A DNA stretch of 64,000 nucleotides, taken from assembly GCA_963573315.1 (NCBI GenBank), contig OY752151.1:248001-312000 (forward strand). The letters are read 5' to 3'. The notes under the pieces were generated by a model, which made no database searches, was not told the origin of the DNA, and worked only from the letters and a program-made list of their open reading frames with translations. Below, piece after piece: positions 9,595-21,039 of this stretch. The DNA comes from Entomortierella parvispora. Taxonomy: Eukaryota > Mortierellomycota > Mortierellomycetes > Mortierellales > Mortierellaceae. The first letter of the stretch is position 1. Each line of letters opens with the position of its first letter. A program made the position numbers and the translations under genes.

Positions 9595-9729
9595 CTATGG
9601 CCAATTAGGATAACAACTGCCCGTGTCAGTTTTAAGGCAGCCTTGAGAACAAGTGGCACATGTTGCAGCAAAGACAGGACTGAGGAGGCAAATGCCTAGT
9701 ACAACTGCAAGAAACTTGGTAATCTCCAT
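9595..9729 (-). CDS. 44-residue secreted cysteine peptide
   Basis: A very short complete frame. Residues 1-21 (MEITKFLAVVLGICLLSPVFA) make an ideal signal peptide with an A-x-A type cleavage site. The mature peptide of about 23 residues begins ATCATCSQGCLKTDTG and has four cysteines at 24, 27, 31 and 39 in the pattern C-x2-C-x3-C-x7-C. That pattern would allow two disulphides, like a processed peptide effector or antimicrobial peptide. A possible 5' UTR intron (GTATGA to TTCTAAAG) lies upstream on the same strand. No homologue is recognised. The signal peptide followed by cysteine-only spacing argues against chance, but expression is not shown. Confidence 0.55.
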   Translation of the reverse strand: MEITKFLAVVLGICLLSPVFAATCATCSQGCLKTDTGSCYPNWP

Positions 9730-10216
9730 GATATAGGAACTTGAAGACTGCTTTAGAATTATAATGTTCTTGCTGAATTCATACGGTTCCCCCTACATCG
9801 GTGAGAAAAAGAACGATATAGAAGTAGAATGTCAGCTAGTGAAAGATGCGTTTGATGAAGAAAATTAATATTACCCCTTCACGGACTTATGAGAGTATGG
9901 TGAAGAATGTGCAGGTGTGCGTGCGGATTGTGCAGATCTTCTTGTGAGTGTTTTTGATGGACGTCTGTAGCGTTCTTGCGACGGTGCTTGCGATGGCTCT
10001 CAATGTAGATGTTGCGAGCATTGTGAGTGCTGCTGCAAGTTCAGAGTGAAGAAAGGGCGGGAACAGAGAGGAAAGACAGGGCCAAGGCAAGCTTTAAAAA
10101 GATGGCCGAAGAGAGTAAGTGTGGGCAAGAGTACGTGCAAGGAACAATCAGGGACAACACCAGAGAAACAATAGAGTCAGCACTGGTGGATAATAACACC
10201 AGTGGATAAAAATACA
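9730..10216. other. Intergenic, no gene seen
   Basis: No recognisable coding sequence. The left part is the probable promoter of the short secreted peptide on the minus strand. Confidence 0.35.
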
Positions 10217-10327
10217 GCAAGGGAATAAGGGCAGGGAAAAGCAAGGGCAGGGAAAAGCAAGGGCAGAGAAAAACAAGGGCAGGAAAGAGAAGGGGCAGGG
10301 AAAGAAGGAGAAGGCAAAGGCAAGGAG
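10217..10327. repeat. 16-17-bp minisatellite
   Basis: Six or so degenerate copies of AGGGCAGGGAAAAGCA, decaying to GGGCAGGAAAGAGA and similar. On the other strand the unit reads TTGCTTTTCCCTGCCC, close to the 17-bp unit of the array at 3670-3930. Confidence 0.85.
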
Positions 10328-10423
10328 GAAAGAAGACCGAGGGCAGGCACGAGCAAGTGTTTTCTCGCAGCTGATAACAGCCAGTCACACAGTTGGGTTT
10401 GCAGACTTTATCGTGGTTCTCTA

Positions 10424-13262
10424 TCATTGCAACTTCCTCTTGCTAGTCTGAGTCGATGAGATATCCATGGTGGACACCCTTTTAGGGCTCTTGATAAAAT
10501 CTTGCATTTTCAAAGCACCCATCTGGACTATGTTTGCAACCGCATCAACAGCTTCCATCTGTTCGTCCTGCCTTTGAACTGCCGAATCGTTTGGTACAGG
10601 TGGGTCAGCAATTTCCGTAGAATAGATCATTGTCAGTGCCCTGTCCGAAGTCCGGAGAACGGCGTACATGTGTTTGCACACCGCATGCTGTTGCGCGAAA
10701 AAGTCGCAACTGCACTCTGTGATCTTCTTTTCCACAACGGATACTTGGTACACGACATTTGCCGTCTTGAATGACTTGACTGTGTAGCCCTCCCCTGACC
10801 GCGATATCAGTTCATCCATCCGACCGCTCTCCACCAAGGCTTCTACTTCTGTTTCCATTGCCCATTGTCGCCGTTCCTGTATGTTCATCTGGTCCATTCC
10901 GAGATGTAGGATGGCTGTTTTGTGCTGAAAGTGTGAAAGTACTTGCTGCCGAAGAAAGTCAACGAACTGATCCATACTATTGTGATTCTTCGCACCGTAG
11001 AGGAACTTGCGCTTCATAGTTTCGTTCCAACTGTCGACAAAATTCTCGGTGCTCATCGTTCCACAGTCCTGTCCTTGTCGGTAGGCCATCATCCATAGTT
11101 TCTGCTTGTCATTAACAAGCCATCTTTCCTTGAAGAGATTCCAAAACGCTGGCTGCTGCTCCTCCAAGGTCTCCCCAAGCGCCTTTAGACTGTCTTCCGC
11201 TACCTTGATATCTTTAAGGTATAAGATCTCCTTCAGCTTCCCCATTATCCTGGTAGCGGCTCTGCTTTCTGGAGAGCTGTCGGGACGACTCCTTTTCTTC
11301 ACGGAGGATGGTGGGTATTTTTGTTTATGGTTGCGGAGGACAAATCTCAGAATTTTCTTGTCGCCATCGTCGTCGCCATCGTCGTCGCCATCGTCATTGC
11401 CGCTGTCTTGCCCATTGTCATCAGGAAAAGGCACTGCTGTTAAGCGTGTCTGACTACGCCACGCCCTCAATACATGCCAACTACAGAAAATTGTAGAGGC
11501 GATGACGAATGGACAGTCTCCTTCAAAGAGGTGGAGACCATTAGTAGAGCTGTCCATGGTGACATGTTTCGGAGAGAAATTCAGCTCGTCCTTCAGAGTC
11601 GACATCCACTCCTGCATAGGCCTGGCAGATTTATCATTAGAGATGAAAAAGCCGGCTGGTATTCCATGACCATATCGATGCCGGATAATGATAGTGTACA
11701 GGTGGAGGTTGCGTCTTTGAACAAAAAAAATAAAATATTAATAAAAACAATTTAATCGCAAGTTTGCAAAAAAAAAAAAAAAGGAAAAAAGTAAAAGCAA
11801 GATATCGATCAGCAAAAACATTAACATAGCAAAAATATTAACATACCGAGAAGTCTTGTGGAGACAGCCCAACCCAACTGAATCGCCGTACTTTTTGAGC
11901 AGCTGTTGTTGCCACGGGTGCAGGAATCCGAACGCGATCAAAGTTTTTCTACGAACATTTGTCGCTGTCTCTATCTCCGCTGTCATTGTTTCCATGTCTG
12001 TCTCACTCATTGCCTCAGAGTCCGCATTAGCACCGGTATTGGCCATGATATTGGCTCTGCCCTTATTGCTGTCTTCTCCCTTGGAATTTGGCAGTAGTGG
12101 CGGGTATTCTTTGTTGAATACCAAATACCCATTCTCCTGCATCGCTCTGGCCTTCTCCTCGAGAGAGATGGAATCGCTTGGTTGCACTGGTGGGCTATTG
12201 ATCATACGCTCATACAAGATGTTACTTATGTTCGTCTTTGTGACGAAATCGTTCGGATGAATCCCAATGTTGTTCTGAACACGATCAAAAACGCTGCTCG
12301 GGTCGATAGAGTACTTTTGAAGAATCTGCTCGGGGTCCATGCCCTCTTGCACCAGCTTTTTCAACTCTCGAATAAAGGTCTTTGACTTGCGCTGAGACTT
12401 CAGTCCCTCGATCGTCCTTGGAGTATGACCTGTGTGCTCATCGTAGTAGACCACGTGTGCCTTCTCTGGGCGGGTTTTCAGCTGTTTTATCTTCAGGGTC
12501 GAGGTGCACCCAACCTTGATGGAGGGTTGCTGCCGGGTCCGTTGGGGTACGAAGGGTATATCATTGCCTTCAATGTCCTTTTTGGGTTTGCGACCCCTTG
12601 AGCCGTATCGAGAACATTGATACTCTTCTACCATCGTGTAAAAGCTGTGTCCACCATCGATCGTTTGATATTTGTTATTCCTTGAAAATTTGATGATCTC
12701 CTTCCTTTCCAATTGCTCCATCCACTGCTCGCGTGTTTCCCAATCTATTGTGAACTTGGAGACACTAAAGGAAACAGAAGAAATGGGGGGGGGGGGGGGG
12801 TCAGTAGGGATGATCTGCAATACAAACACAAGAACACAAGAGTGGCAAAAATACTCACTGCCTCTTTTTCTTTTGATTCGTCGGTGGTTTCGCCCCCGGC
12901 CCCTTTGGAACTTGGTGCATGTCAGGATCCGAATCGGTGGCATCAGGGTCGTCAATAGGTTCCAGCAATGCCCCATGAGGCGGCAAATCTCTGCATTCGG
13001 CAGCCAAAGTATCTACCGTGTCCCGGTCTTTGCCCGAGTTCGAGTCTGCATCCGAATCCGAACCTGATTCGGTGTCCGAGTCTGAAGATGAATCCCGATT
13101 CCGCTCTTCTGGTGAATTGACTGCACTAGAATCAGCGCCGTTGGATTTTGCTATTGAAGTTGCTGCCGCTCTTGGCTTGATGCCGAGCTCGAGAAGAAGT
13201 TTCTGCAAGTCCAAGAAAGCTGTACTGGACAGGTTGGCATGGGCAGGAATGGGCTCCGCCAT
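10424..13262 (-). CDS. MULE transposase-derived protein with SWIM zinc finger
   Basis: 870 residues in three exons, 13262-12859, 12764-11847 and 11714-10424, all in phase. The N-terminus is acidic and serine-rich; a FAR1-like DNA-binding region follows (residues about 135-260). The MULE transposase core is at about 430-680: NLHLYTIIIRHRYGHGIPAG, then the second catalytic Asp at 495 (HVTMDSST), the CSWHVLRAW motif, and NFVDSWNETMKRK. A SWIM zinc finger ends the core, with Cys775, Cys777, Cys787 and His789 (ECSC...CKH). The first catalytic Asp expected before HKTS is Gly434 (VGLGCLHKTS), and the last acidic residue is Asp668 where the family has Glu. The frame is otherwise open, introns included, and no terminal inverted repeats were found. 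This fits either a recently inactivated element or a domesticated FAR1/FHY3-type regulator. A G19 run lies in intron 1 at 12784-12800. Confidence 0.82.
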
Positions 13263-13572
13263 GACTGGAGATGACAGGCAGGTGTGCGTTTAGAGCAGTG
13301 GTTGGCTGGAATGAACTGTGCTAGCGGAGAAGTGGAGTGGGATCAGGTTAAGCAGGGGGGAAATGGTGGATGAATGGACGAATGGATGGATGAATGGATG
13401 GGAGCAAAAGAATGAACAAGAGGTGGAGGGAAACAGAGTGAAGTGCAAAGAGCTGGCTTCAAGCGCCTTTTTCTGTGGGCATCTGTCTGTTTGTTTGTGG
13501 CGGACAATAAACATCTTGTCGCGTTCCTTCCTTCCTTCCTTCCTTCTTTCCTTCCTTTATTGCTCCTTCCTT
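13263..13572. other. Intergenic with tetranucleotide repeats
   Basis: Between the MULE-derived gene and the TBC gene. It holds a GAATGGATG-type repeat at about 13370-13400 and a CCTT microsatellite at about 13525-13558. No gene is seen. Confidence 0.7.
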
Positions 13573-16500
13573 CTAAACACCCATGGAGGATGGCTTTTGG
13601 CCCATGGCTGCAACCACTGACACCCGGAAGCGGTCCCGAAGAGTGTCCATATCTGCCTGCGTAATGAACCCATAGTCCGTGAACGCAACCCTGAATAAAC
13701 GGTCAAACAACTGCCGTGATCCTGCAGCCGCTGCCGCCCCTTGACCCAACAGAACATCCCTTGATGTATTCACATGGACAGGACTGTTCCTTCCTTCCTC
13801 TGTCGCCAACTGCTCCTCGAGCCCCGAGTCGTCTTGAATAACGGCAAAAGAAGGCACGGTCTTGTCCTTGAACCGATCCAAGAAAGAATGAAGGCTCAGC
13901 ACCACCCCTTCGTCGTTCTGGCATTCCAACAGCTCCTTCTCACAACCCTTTAAGATTGCCAACCCCATGCTGAGCAAGAACGCCGCTCCTTTCAAGAAAA
14001 CTCCATCCAAAACACGGACCGCAGCCTTGGGAGGCAAGACTGACTGGTAAAGACATAGGAACCATGGAGTCGTGATCGTGGCAAGGTCCAAATCCAAGTC
14101 GCGAAAGTGTTGAGCCAGAGCAGGGAGAGAGATACCAACAAGGTGCAAAAAGACGCGCTGGTCAATCTGCACCCCCACCAGAGTTCGGGAATAATAATCA
14201 GGCAGGATCTCCTCGCACACTGTGGCCAACAGCCAGAAGGCATCCTCTTCTTTCAGATGGAGAAGCATCACCGCTGCGACAATGTTCATCGATTGAGCAT
14301 AGCCAATGGATGGGTTCCTCCAGGAATAACTGACAAGCACGCGCCTCAACGCCCCAAGACCGACAGGAGACTGATAGGCTGGATGGTCAGGCATGCTTCT
14401 TTTGATATCCTTTTCGATTTCGCCCAGGATCGGCGAGCTTTTGCTGTTGTTGTGTAAAAGATTGAGGGCGTATGTTTCGTCGTTGGATCGGAGGTACAGT
14501 CCTCCAGAGAGGACCATCCAGAGCTGGGGTCGAAAGGACTCTGGAACTCCTCGCATGACCAGACTCTGAAGCACGATTGTTTTGATCATACACGCGTCTC
14601 GACCGTACATTGCAAAGTAGTCGACCCAATCGCACTCTTGGTCCATCTCGTCCGGATGAGCATCTGTGCCTGTTGAAGAGCCATACTTGATTGCCGCCTT
14701 GGCCTGATCCTCCACCTGCCTTGCAAAGATGTGCTGGAGACTGAACGGCAACGGCACCATGGATTCTTGCTCTACAATTGCACCTTCTTTTTCATCCATG
14801 TCGGACACAAGAGTTCCACTGCCGCTGTCTGTAGACTCGCCTCTAGTACTTCCGCCACTACCGCGATGTGTTTCCATTGTAGAATCTCGGTGAGTGATAA
14901 CACTTTGACTGGTTTGGATCTCTAAACTCTTCAAAAGTGTGGTCGAAGCCTCTGAAACACGCCACCGTTTCTCAATCAAATCGAAGAGTTCCTGGCCGAG
15001 TCCCTGTTGCGCCGTGAACCAAAATTTGAACCGCGACTTGACAGAAATTGCAATGGATCCATGAAGCCGTGATGTCATGAAGGACATGAGACCAGAGATG
15101 GCTTGACTGGATGCGATGGATGCAGCTCCCATAGTTGCGAGTCCTCCAAAAGTTCCGGAACCAGGTCGCGATGTATTAGTGGCGGAGGGACTTGTCTCTT
15201 GCTTGATTTCCAGGATGTCGGAAAACGGGATCACCAAAGTCAAGGTTGGATTCCAAGGCCTGTTCTCCTCATTTCCTTTTAGACTGTCAGAGCCAGACAT
15301 GTAGCAAAGGAAATGGCGCGAAACAAAGAGCGTACCCTCGCGAGCATCTGCAATGGACTTTGTCTCCATCATTGTCACAATATCGTCTTCAGGTCGTTCT
15401 GTGATCGGAAGGCGGAATGTGCTCCTGAATGTTCTGTTCCGTTGATACTTTTCAAGATCCACCATGGACTGAATCGTGAATGGATCCGAGCCCGAGTCTC
15501 GAGAGTTTTGTTGAGGGTCAGAGTCTTTGTCTTCCTGATCATCGGTCTTTGACACCTGGCCATCTGTGATCTTGAAGACGAGCTCTTTCATATGAGCGTT
15601 GCAAAAGTGGGACAGCATGTCCATCACCTCACGCTGATGGAACAATGGAAGAAGAACAAGCTGCTCAACCAGAATGAAGTGAGTGGATGTTAGCCAAACT
15701 GGAAGCAACGTATCTCTGACCAAATAGACAAAAATAAAAGAGTGTTACCTTGGTCGACAGCGTTTGAATCACGATATGACCTTTTGTTCCGTTATACTCC
15801 TCGTCCAGCTCCGTGACATCCTTGAACGCAACGCTAGTATGGATAGCCTTGTCCGTGGCACTTCGATAGCCTGCTGTCACCGTGAAACTGTCTTCTGTCA
15901 TTGGAGAATTGTGCCAGCACAAAAAATTCTTTGTGAGCGCAACGTAGCCCTGAAGACTTGACCCGTCTTCCTGATTCACAAGTCCAGATCGATAAACTAT
16001 TGACAACCCATTCAAACAAGACATGGTTAAATCTCCAATCTCTATAATAGCTGGTTTGCGCGCTCCTTGGGGGTTTCTTACAGCAGAGCAATTCCTCATC
16101 CTGGAACTTGAACAGCCTAGAAAGTTCCGCTGCCATGATAACCTTGTCCTGATCCTGGTCCAGTGACACTAAAAAATAGGGGGTAAAACGGTCACTCCAA
16201 AGAAAGTGACCGGCGATTTTTTTTTGTCCTCACGAGGAGGGGATCCATGTGATTGTTCTTCTTACATGCTTCACTGAGTCGGTCTATCTCGTATATCCAC
16301 ACTCTATCCGACTCCAGCTCAGAGTTCCGTCCCAAAGCCCCATCCAACTCCAATTCTGTAACCTGTTCCCAAAAATAAAGAAAAGGGCGGTAGTGCTCTT
16401 GTCAGCATTCCACACTGACTGGATTTTGATCGATCGCCACATCTTTTTTTTTGTTGCACTTGGCTGACTCTGTACCTTTGGGAACACAGTCTTGTGGATA

Positions 16501-17327
16501 CATGCCCAGTCAGCCCTGATCGTAGCCTCATCCACTGCCATGGCGACCACATACTTCTCCTGAGAACACTGCAAGACGATCCGGAACATGGCGTCTTCCA
16601 TTGACGTGACCCTCTGTGTCGCTTGAACAGCATCGTCCAGCATCTTTCCCAACGCATTCGATTTGGCCGCCAGGGTCTCTGGTAAGGTTGTCAACGCCGA
16701 AAGGGAGCTCATATTCATATTCATCGTCATGTTCATATTCACGCTCATGTTCATGTTCACGGACGGGAACTGTTGTCGTAAAGTTCGCTGCGTTGAACTG
16801 GTACCCTTTTGGACATTATCCACCAAAGTTTCGAGGATATCACTGGCCGAGGAACTGAAGCTGAGTCCTGGTCTAAGATTCGAGGATGACAGAGATCGCC
16901 GGCTCCTGCTAGGTGGTGACTTTGGACAAGTTGTCGCCTCTGTAGTCGAATTTTGTCTACGCAGTGGCAAAGGTGGAGGCAACTCTGAGGGTGTTGATCC
17001 AGTGGACGTTGCTTGAGATGAATCAGGATGGGCGGCGGCGGCAGTGATGGCGGCGCCGGGTTTGGACGTCGATGACTCGTCCACGATGGGTAAAGGTGCA
17101 GATGGCTGAGCAGCCGGGCTGGATCTGGATCGGGCTGGCTCTCCACTTGCTCCACTGCTCCCGATGCCGCTGACAAAAGTCAGGGACAGTCTCCGCAGCT
17201 TCTTCATGTGATGGGCAGAGAGCAAGGATACGGATCGGGCCTGGAGCAAGAATCGGTGGTTGGCCTCTTCATCCTGCCAGACGGCAGTGGGACCTTCGTC
17301 GGCAAGTGGCAGGGGCTTTATTATCAT
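13573..17327 (-). CDS. GRAM-GRAM-TBC Rab GTPase-activating protein
   Basis: A TBC1D8/9-type protein of about 1,123 residues that would stimulate GTP hydrolysis by Rab proteins on membranes. Exons read as 17327-16476, 16362-16266, 16168-16082, 15996-15749 and 15660-13573, all in phase. The N-terminus (AVWQDEEANHRFLLQ) is followed by a long serine/proline-rich low-complexity region. GRAM domain 1 is at about 345-450 (GYVALTKNFLCWHN), GRAM domain 2 at about 500-670 (GTLFVSRHFLCYMSGSDS), and the TBC domain at about 795-1007. Both catalytic fingers are present: Arg849 in EIEKDIKRSMPDHP and Gln884 in IGYAQSMN, so the GAP should be active. The tail resembles the end of TBC1D8/9 proteins, but no EF-hand was recognised. 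An E-box lies about 200 bp upstream of the start. Confidence 0.9.
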
Positions 17328-17522
17328 TATCGGTTATCGGCAGTGAGGAAGAACGCGAAAGGAAGAAGAACAAGGGAGGGGGGAAGCGCAAAAGAAAGAG
17401 GCAGTCGTTAGTGCCTGACCGCGCACGGGGCCCCTTTTTTCTTTCCCTGTCTGAGCGAGCCACGAAGACTTCGCGTAGTGAATCAGCAACTGGCAAATTG
17501 CTTGTACGTAAATCCATATTTG

Positions 17523-17530
17523 TCACGTGC
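17523..17530. promoter_or_regulatory. E-box upstream of TBC gene
   Basis: TCACGTGC, about 196 bp upstream of the TBC start codon, matching the motif found upstream of five other core genes here. Confidence 0.45.
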
Positions 17531-17599
17531 TTTTGATCCAAACTCCATTCATCGACGCGTTTTTTGTTCTTTCCCACCTCCGACATGCCGCTCTACCAT

Positions 17600-18345
17600 C
17601 TCCATCCTGACCACGACTAGTTTCCTCACATAGGACGCAGCAACAACATCACAACAACCACAACAATTCTGCCAACACTCGAACGTCAATCTCCCAATCC
17701 CCTCTCTAGGATCATCCCACACGTATTGTTTTCACGCTTTCATGCAAGGCATTCATGACCATGTCAACGTGATGCGTGTGTGAGTAACGCGAGGTAAGGA
17801 CAAAACACGGTACCGATAAAAGTAAACCTTTTTTTTGAAAGAGGATCTAGTATAATATGGCGGCATCATGTGGCTGCCATACAGGTATAAGCATGATTCC
17901 GTGAGCAAGCAATCTGGCAACGCGGACCAAAATGCAGAACCATGTGGATTTTGACGAGGCATATGGTGAACAGCAGGACAACAGGATGCAAAGGGAGAAT
18001 AGAGGAGTATCATTTGACGGCTGCCTTCCGTAACTTGGGTACACGTACATGTCGCGGGTTGACCTCACGACAGTGCAGGCGAGCGATCATACTGGAAGTA
18101 ACAGATGGATGAGTGGCAGCATTGGTAACTATAAAGTGAAGTGTCAACAAAGCTGTCCCTCCTCCCTCCCTTTATTCATCACAATTCATATCGACACGCC
18201 CTGCATTGCCTTCGTTCTATCAAAAAAAACCGGTGACGGATTCTCCAAGATACACTGTCCGACGTCTAAAGCTCAGAAAAGCAGGCGACGAGTGATAATA
18301 CGTTCGCACGCAGCGTCTCGTCCATGCACCCCTCTCTACCAGTAG
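17600..18345. other. Intergenic, no gene seen
   Basis: Short open frames on both strands show no domain. The left half is probably promoter and 5' leader of the TBC gene. Confidence 0.35.
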
Positions 18346-18347
18346 GA

Positions 18348-19395
18348 CTAGTAGCGCCAGTCAAGACAGGAAAAAGAGACAGCGAGAGAAGGACGATGAC
18401 GGACACGACGATACGGGTCAGGTCAAACTTGAGAGTATCCGTCTGCAAAAGGGTCCGAATGCCATCGCCGTGCCTGTCAGCACTAGCAGCATTTACAGAA
18501 ACAGCTCCTCTTCACAGTTAACCGTCGGCTTCAAGAAAGCCAAGCTTGGGCCTCCACGAAGATCTGCATCAGGTAAAACGCAGACCTCTGTTGTAGCCAT
18601 TCAGGTTGTATGCGGGCTGTGTCATGAAACAGGGTTGTTACGTTATTTGTATGTTTGTATGAAGCAAGTACGAAGGGTGTCATGCCCACTAACAACACAT
18701 TTCTCTATGTCGATGTATTACACTTCTAGATCTGTTCGAGACTGAGCAACTGGCGTCCGTTACAGAATCACCCTCAAAGCCAGCACCATTACGTGCTCAG
18801 GAAGCTAACGTCAACAACGAGGAGAACCGAATCCCCTTAGCCTTGAGGATGGCCTATACCAAGGTCTTGGATCTAGCGAAAAAGGGCCACCCACTTCCTC
18901 TTGATTTCACCGCTTTCGAAGGGCTCGGGATCCAAGCGTACGAAGCTTCAAAGACCAATAGAGCTCAGGACGTCGCCACTGATTGCGATGTCATCAACAA
19001 AAGTAATCATCAACTACCGACGAAGGACTCATGGATATCGACGCAAGCGACCAAGTCGTTGAGAACGACGACCTTGACAGTATGGAAGATGTTGAAGTTG
19101 TTCAGGACAATGACGACAACGAGCTGTTGATCCATACCAGATAGAGAGAGCGAAGAACAAGGACAAAGCGCCCAACAAACCCAACAAACAATCATCAGCC
19201 TCAGTTACTCCCATTGACGAAGAGCTCATGGAAATTGACATTGGCGTTCAGATAACTGAGGAAGAGAAGCAAGAAGACAAACCACCGACCCGAACCGTAT
19301 CCGGAGGTCAACAAGTTAATGTCAGCGTAGACAAAGCGCCAGTTCCTGAAGAACCAACTGTTGAGCGACGGCTGAAGGATCAATTGATAGTCTAA
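18348..19395 (+). pseudogene. Frameshifted orphan gene relic
   Basis: A coding stretch begins near 18348 (QDRKKRQREKDDDGHD...) and runs to SASG; a well-formed intron from GTAAAA at 18573 to CTAG at 18729 joins it in phase to DLFETEQLASVTESPSKPA. The frame continues through MAYTKVLDLAKKGHPLPLDF and then breaks. Just past 19015 the coding sense moves to another frame (GLMDIDASDQVVENDDLDSM), which ends at a stop, and a further shift picks up ASVTPIDEELMEIDIGVQI, ending at 19395. At least two frameshifts in an otherwise codon-like sequence indicate a pseudogene. No start codon is certain and no domain is recognised. About 60 bases near its end recur, diverged, just beyond the LTR at 19940-20000. 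Confidence 0.6.
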
Positions 19396-19445
19396 AAACC
19401 GCCGATTTGTGCCAGGTCCAAATGTCACCAGGATGAGGTCAGTAC

Positions 19446-19933
19446 TATCACGACAGACACAGCAGGAAAGGGTGGATACAAGGAAGGAAGGTAGGAAAGA
19501 GAATAGTGCTTTAATGTATATTGTGAGTTGCAGACTGAGGAACTAGACTAAACGGGGGTTTATATACTAGGAGGCGAGAGAGTCCGATGGTGATCACGGA
19601 TACAGACCCAGAGTCAGAGAAGAACAAGACAGAAATAAATGGAAGGCGGCTGTCGACAAAATTCATCATGGCGATGAGGATGGACCTATACTATGAATGA
19701 GTGTCTGGATGGTGTCGCCGGTGGGCGAGGCGACAATGGACTCGTGATGGACCAGGGGCAAACCGATGCTAGGATAACCATAGATACAACTTTGATCAGG
19801 AAGGCGACGGACTGACAGGGATTAATGCAGAGGGTAGCTGATCGGGACTAGAGGCGACGGCTCAATGAACACAAGTGCAGATCCTAGGGATATAGTCCAG
19901 CGACGCGTACTAATTTAGTCCGGGTTTGTGACA
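19446..19933 (-). mobile_element. Solo LTR, same family as 5638-6097
   Basis: 488 bp. On the minus strand it starts TGTCACAA and ends TCGTGATA, one base off the TG/CA rule. Flanks AGTAC (19441-19445) and AGCAC (19934-19938) look like a target-site duplication with one mismatch. Shared internal landmarks are a GGGGGTTTATATACTAGGAG block and TTGTGAGTTGCAGACTGAGG. A GGAAGGAAGG repeat sits near one end. Confidence 0.82.
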
Positions 19934-20379
19934 AGCACAGACTAAGCGCCAGCTCTTGCAAAAAGCCTCGGTGAGCGTCCGGTCTATCAGCTGATAGTCT
20001 CCGCCGATGGCCGTTTGACAAGGACAAGGGCAAACACAAAGCGCCGGTACTGCCAAGCCCATCCGTTTCTCATCCTGAGTCATCTTCCCTATCAGTTTCG
20101 CTTCCAATGTCGTCAAGACTGTGAAATGGGCAATGACAAGCTTCCAGCTACTCAGCTCTCATCTCCTGTTGGGCAGTCCAGCCAGTTCCAGCGACATGCT
20201 ACTGCAGCTCATGCTGGACCACCTGTAAGTGTGCTGCTAAACCTTGGATCTGACCAGTGTGCCTCTCCTACACAAATTTAAGAGGTCCATTACCAACGAT
20301 CCCTGCTAGCTGGACGCCTCGACGACGACAACAATGCTCCATTTGGACAAACGGGCGACAAAAATAGTGGTATCCTACC
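19934..20379 (+). pseudogene. Decayed coding sequence beyond LTR
   Basis: Coding-like fragments in shifting frames, for example DKGKHKAPVLPSPSVSHPES and DMLLQLMLDHL, separated by stops. The first 60 bases are a diverged copy of 19330-19393 on the other side of the LTR. No family is recognised. Confidence 0.35.
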
Positions 20380-20985
20380 TTGACATCGAGAACAGAACAG
20401 CCACGCCGGATTTCGTCGACAGAGTCATCCTCACCGTTCACAATATTCAAGCTGAATGCCCCAGCAACTTCGCAACGGAAATGTTTTGACCTGACCAAGA
20501 AGCGGCAGTTTTTGCAGCAATAGACAACGTTGCTAACGATGATGATGGAGAAGCCGGCCACGTCATTAATCGGCACGATCTTAATAATTTCGTTTCCCCC
20601 GATTTCCCTCCATATCAAGTACGACTGAAGCCAGACATGCCGATCATGTGCATCCGCAGCATTGATACCATGGATAGCCTCTGTAAGGTGTAAGGGGGAG
20701 AAAGCTGGTCAGCAGGTCTTCTCCTGCCCAATTTATCACACAACGTTCGAGGACAGCTCTACACCTGTTCCAATAACACGATTACAGTTCTTGTTAACGG
20801 CGGTAATCCTGATTTCGCCTTAACTATCCACAAGAGTTAGGGCCAGATTCTCAACCATGTGGGTGTCTTCCTATCTCAGAGTGTTTTTTTGCACTATCAG
20901 TTATATGTCGCCCTTTATCGTTGCATCAATCCAGGCACATACACGCGTAATGTAGTATATCCTCAGGTTCTAGAATGGTAAATCG
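20380..20985 (+). mobile_element. Helitron-type (PIF1-like) helicase C-terminal relic
   Basis: Plus-strand fragments in order match the end of Helitron helicases. From about 20492: DQEAAVFAAIDNVAND, then FVSPDFPPYQVRLKPDMPIM and CIRSIDTMDSLCKV, the counterpart of the LPPH-LRLK-GAP-MLLRN-D-GLCNG block. After a stop comes LTIHKS*GQILNHVGVFLS, the counterpart of the INKAQGQT motif VI region, and YQLYVALYR. The tail GTYTRNVVYPQVLEW ends at about 20983, like the NVVY-EVL terminus of Helitrons. Stops and frame changes show it is dead. The Rep half was not found. A repeat with internal hairpins lies just 3' of it. Confidence 0.6.
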
Positions 20986-21039
20986 TCAATTTTTTGTTTA
21001 ATAAAGAAAAACAATCCCGAAAAGTGGCTCGTGGCGCCA

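Noticed and set aside
13703..13924. 73-codon arginine/glycine-rich minus-strand frame
   Set aside because: Alternative frame of the TBC exon.
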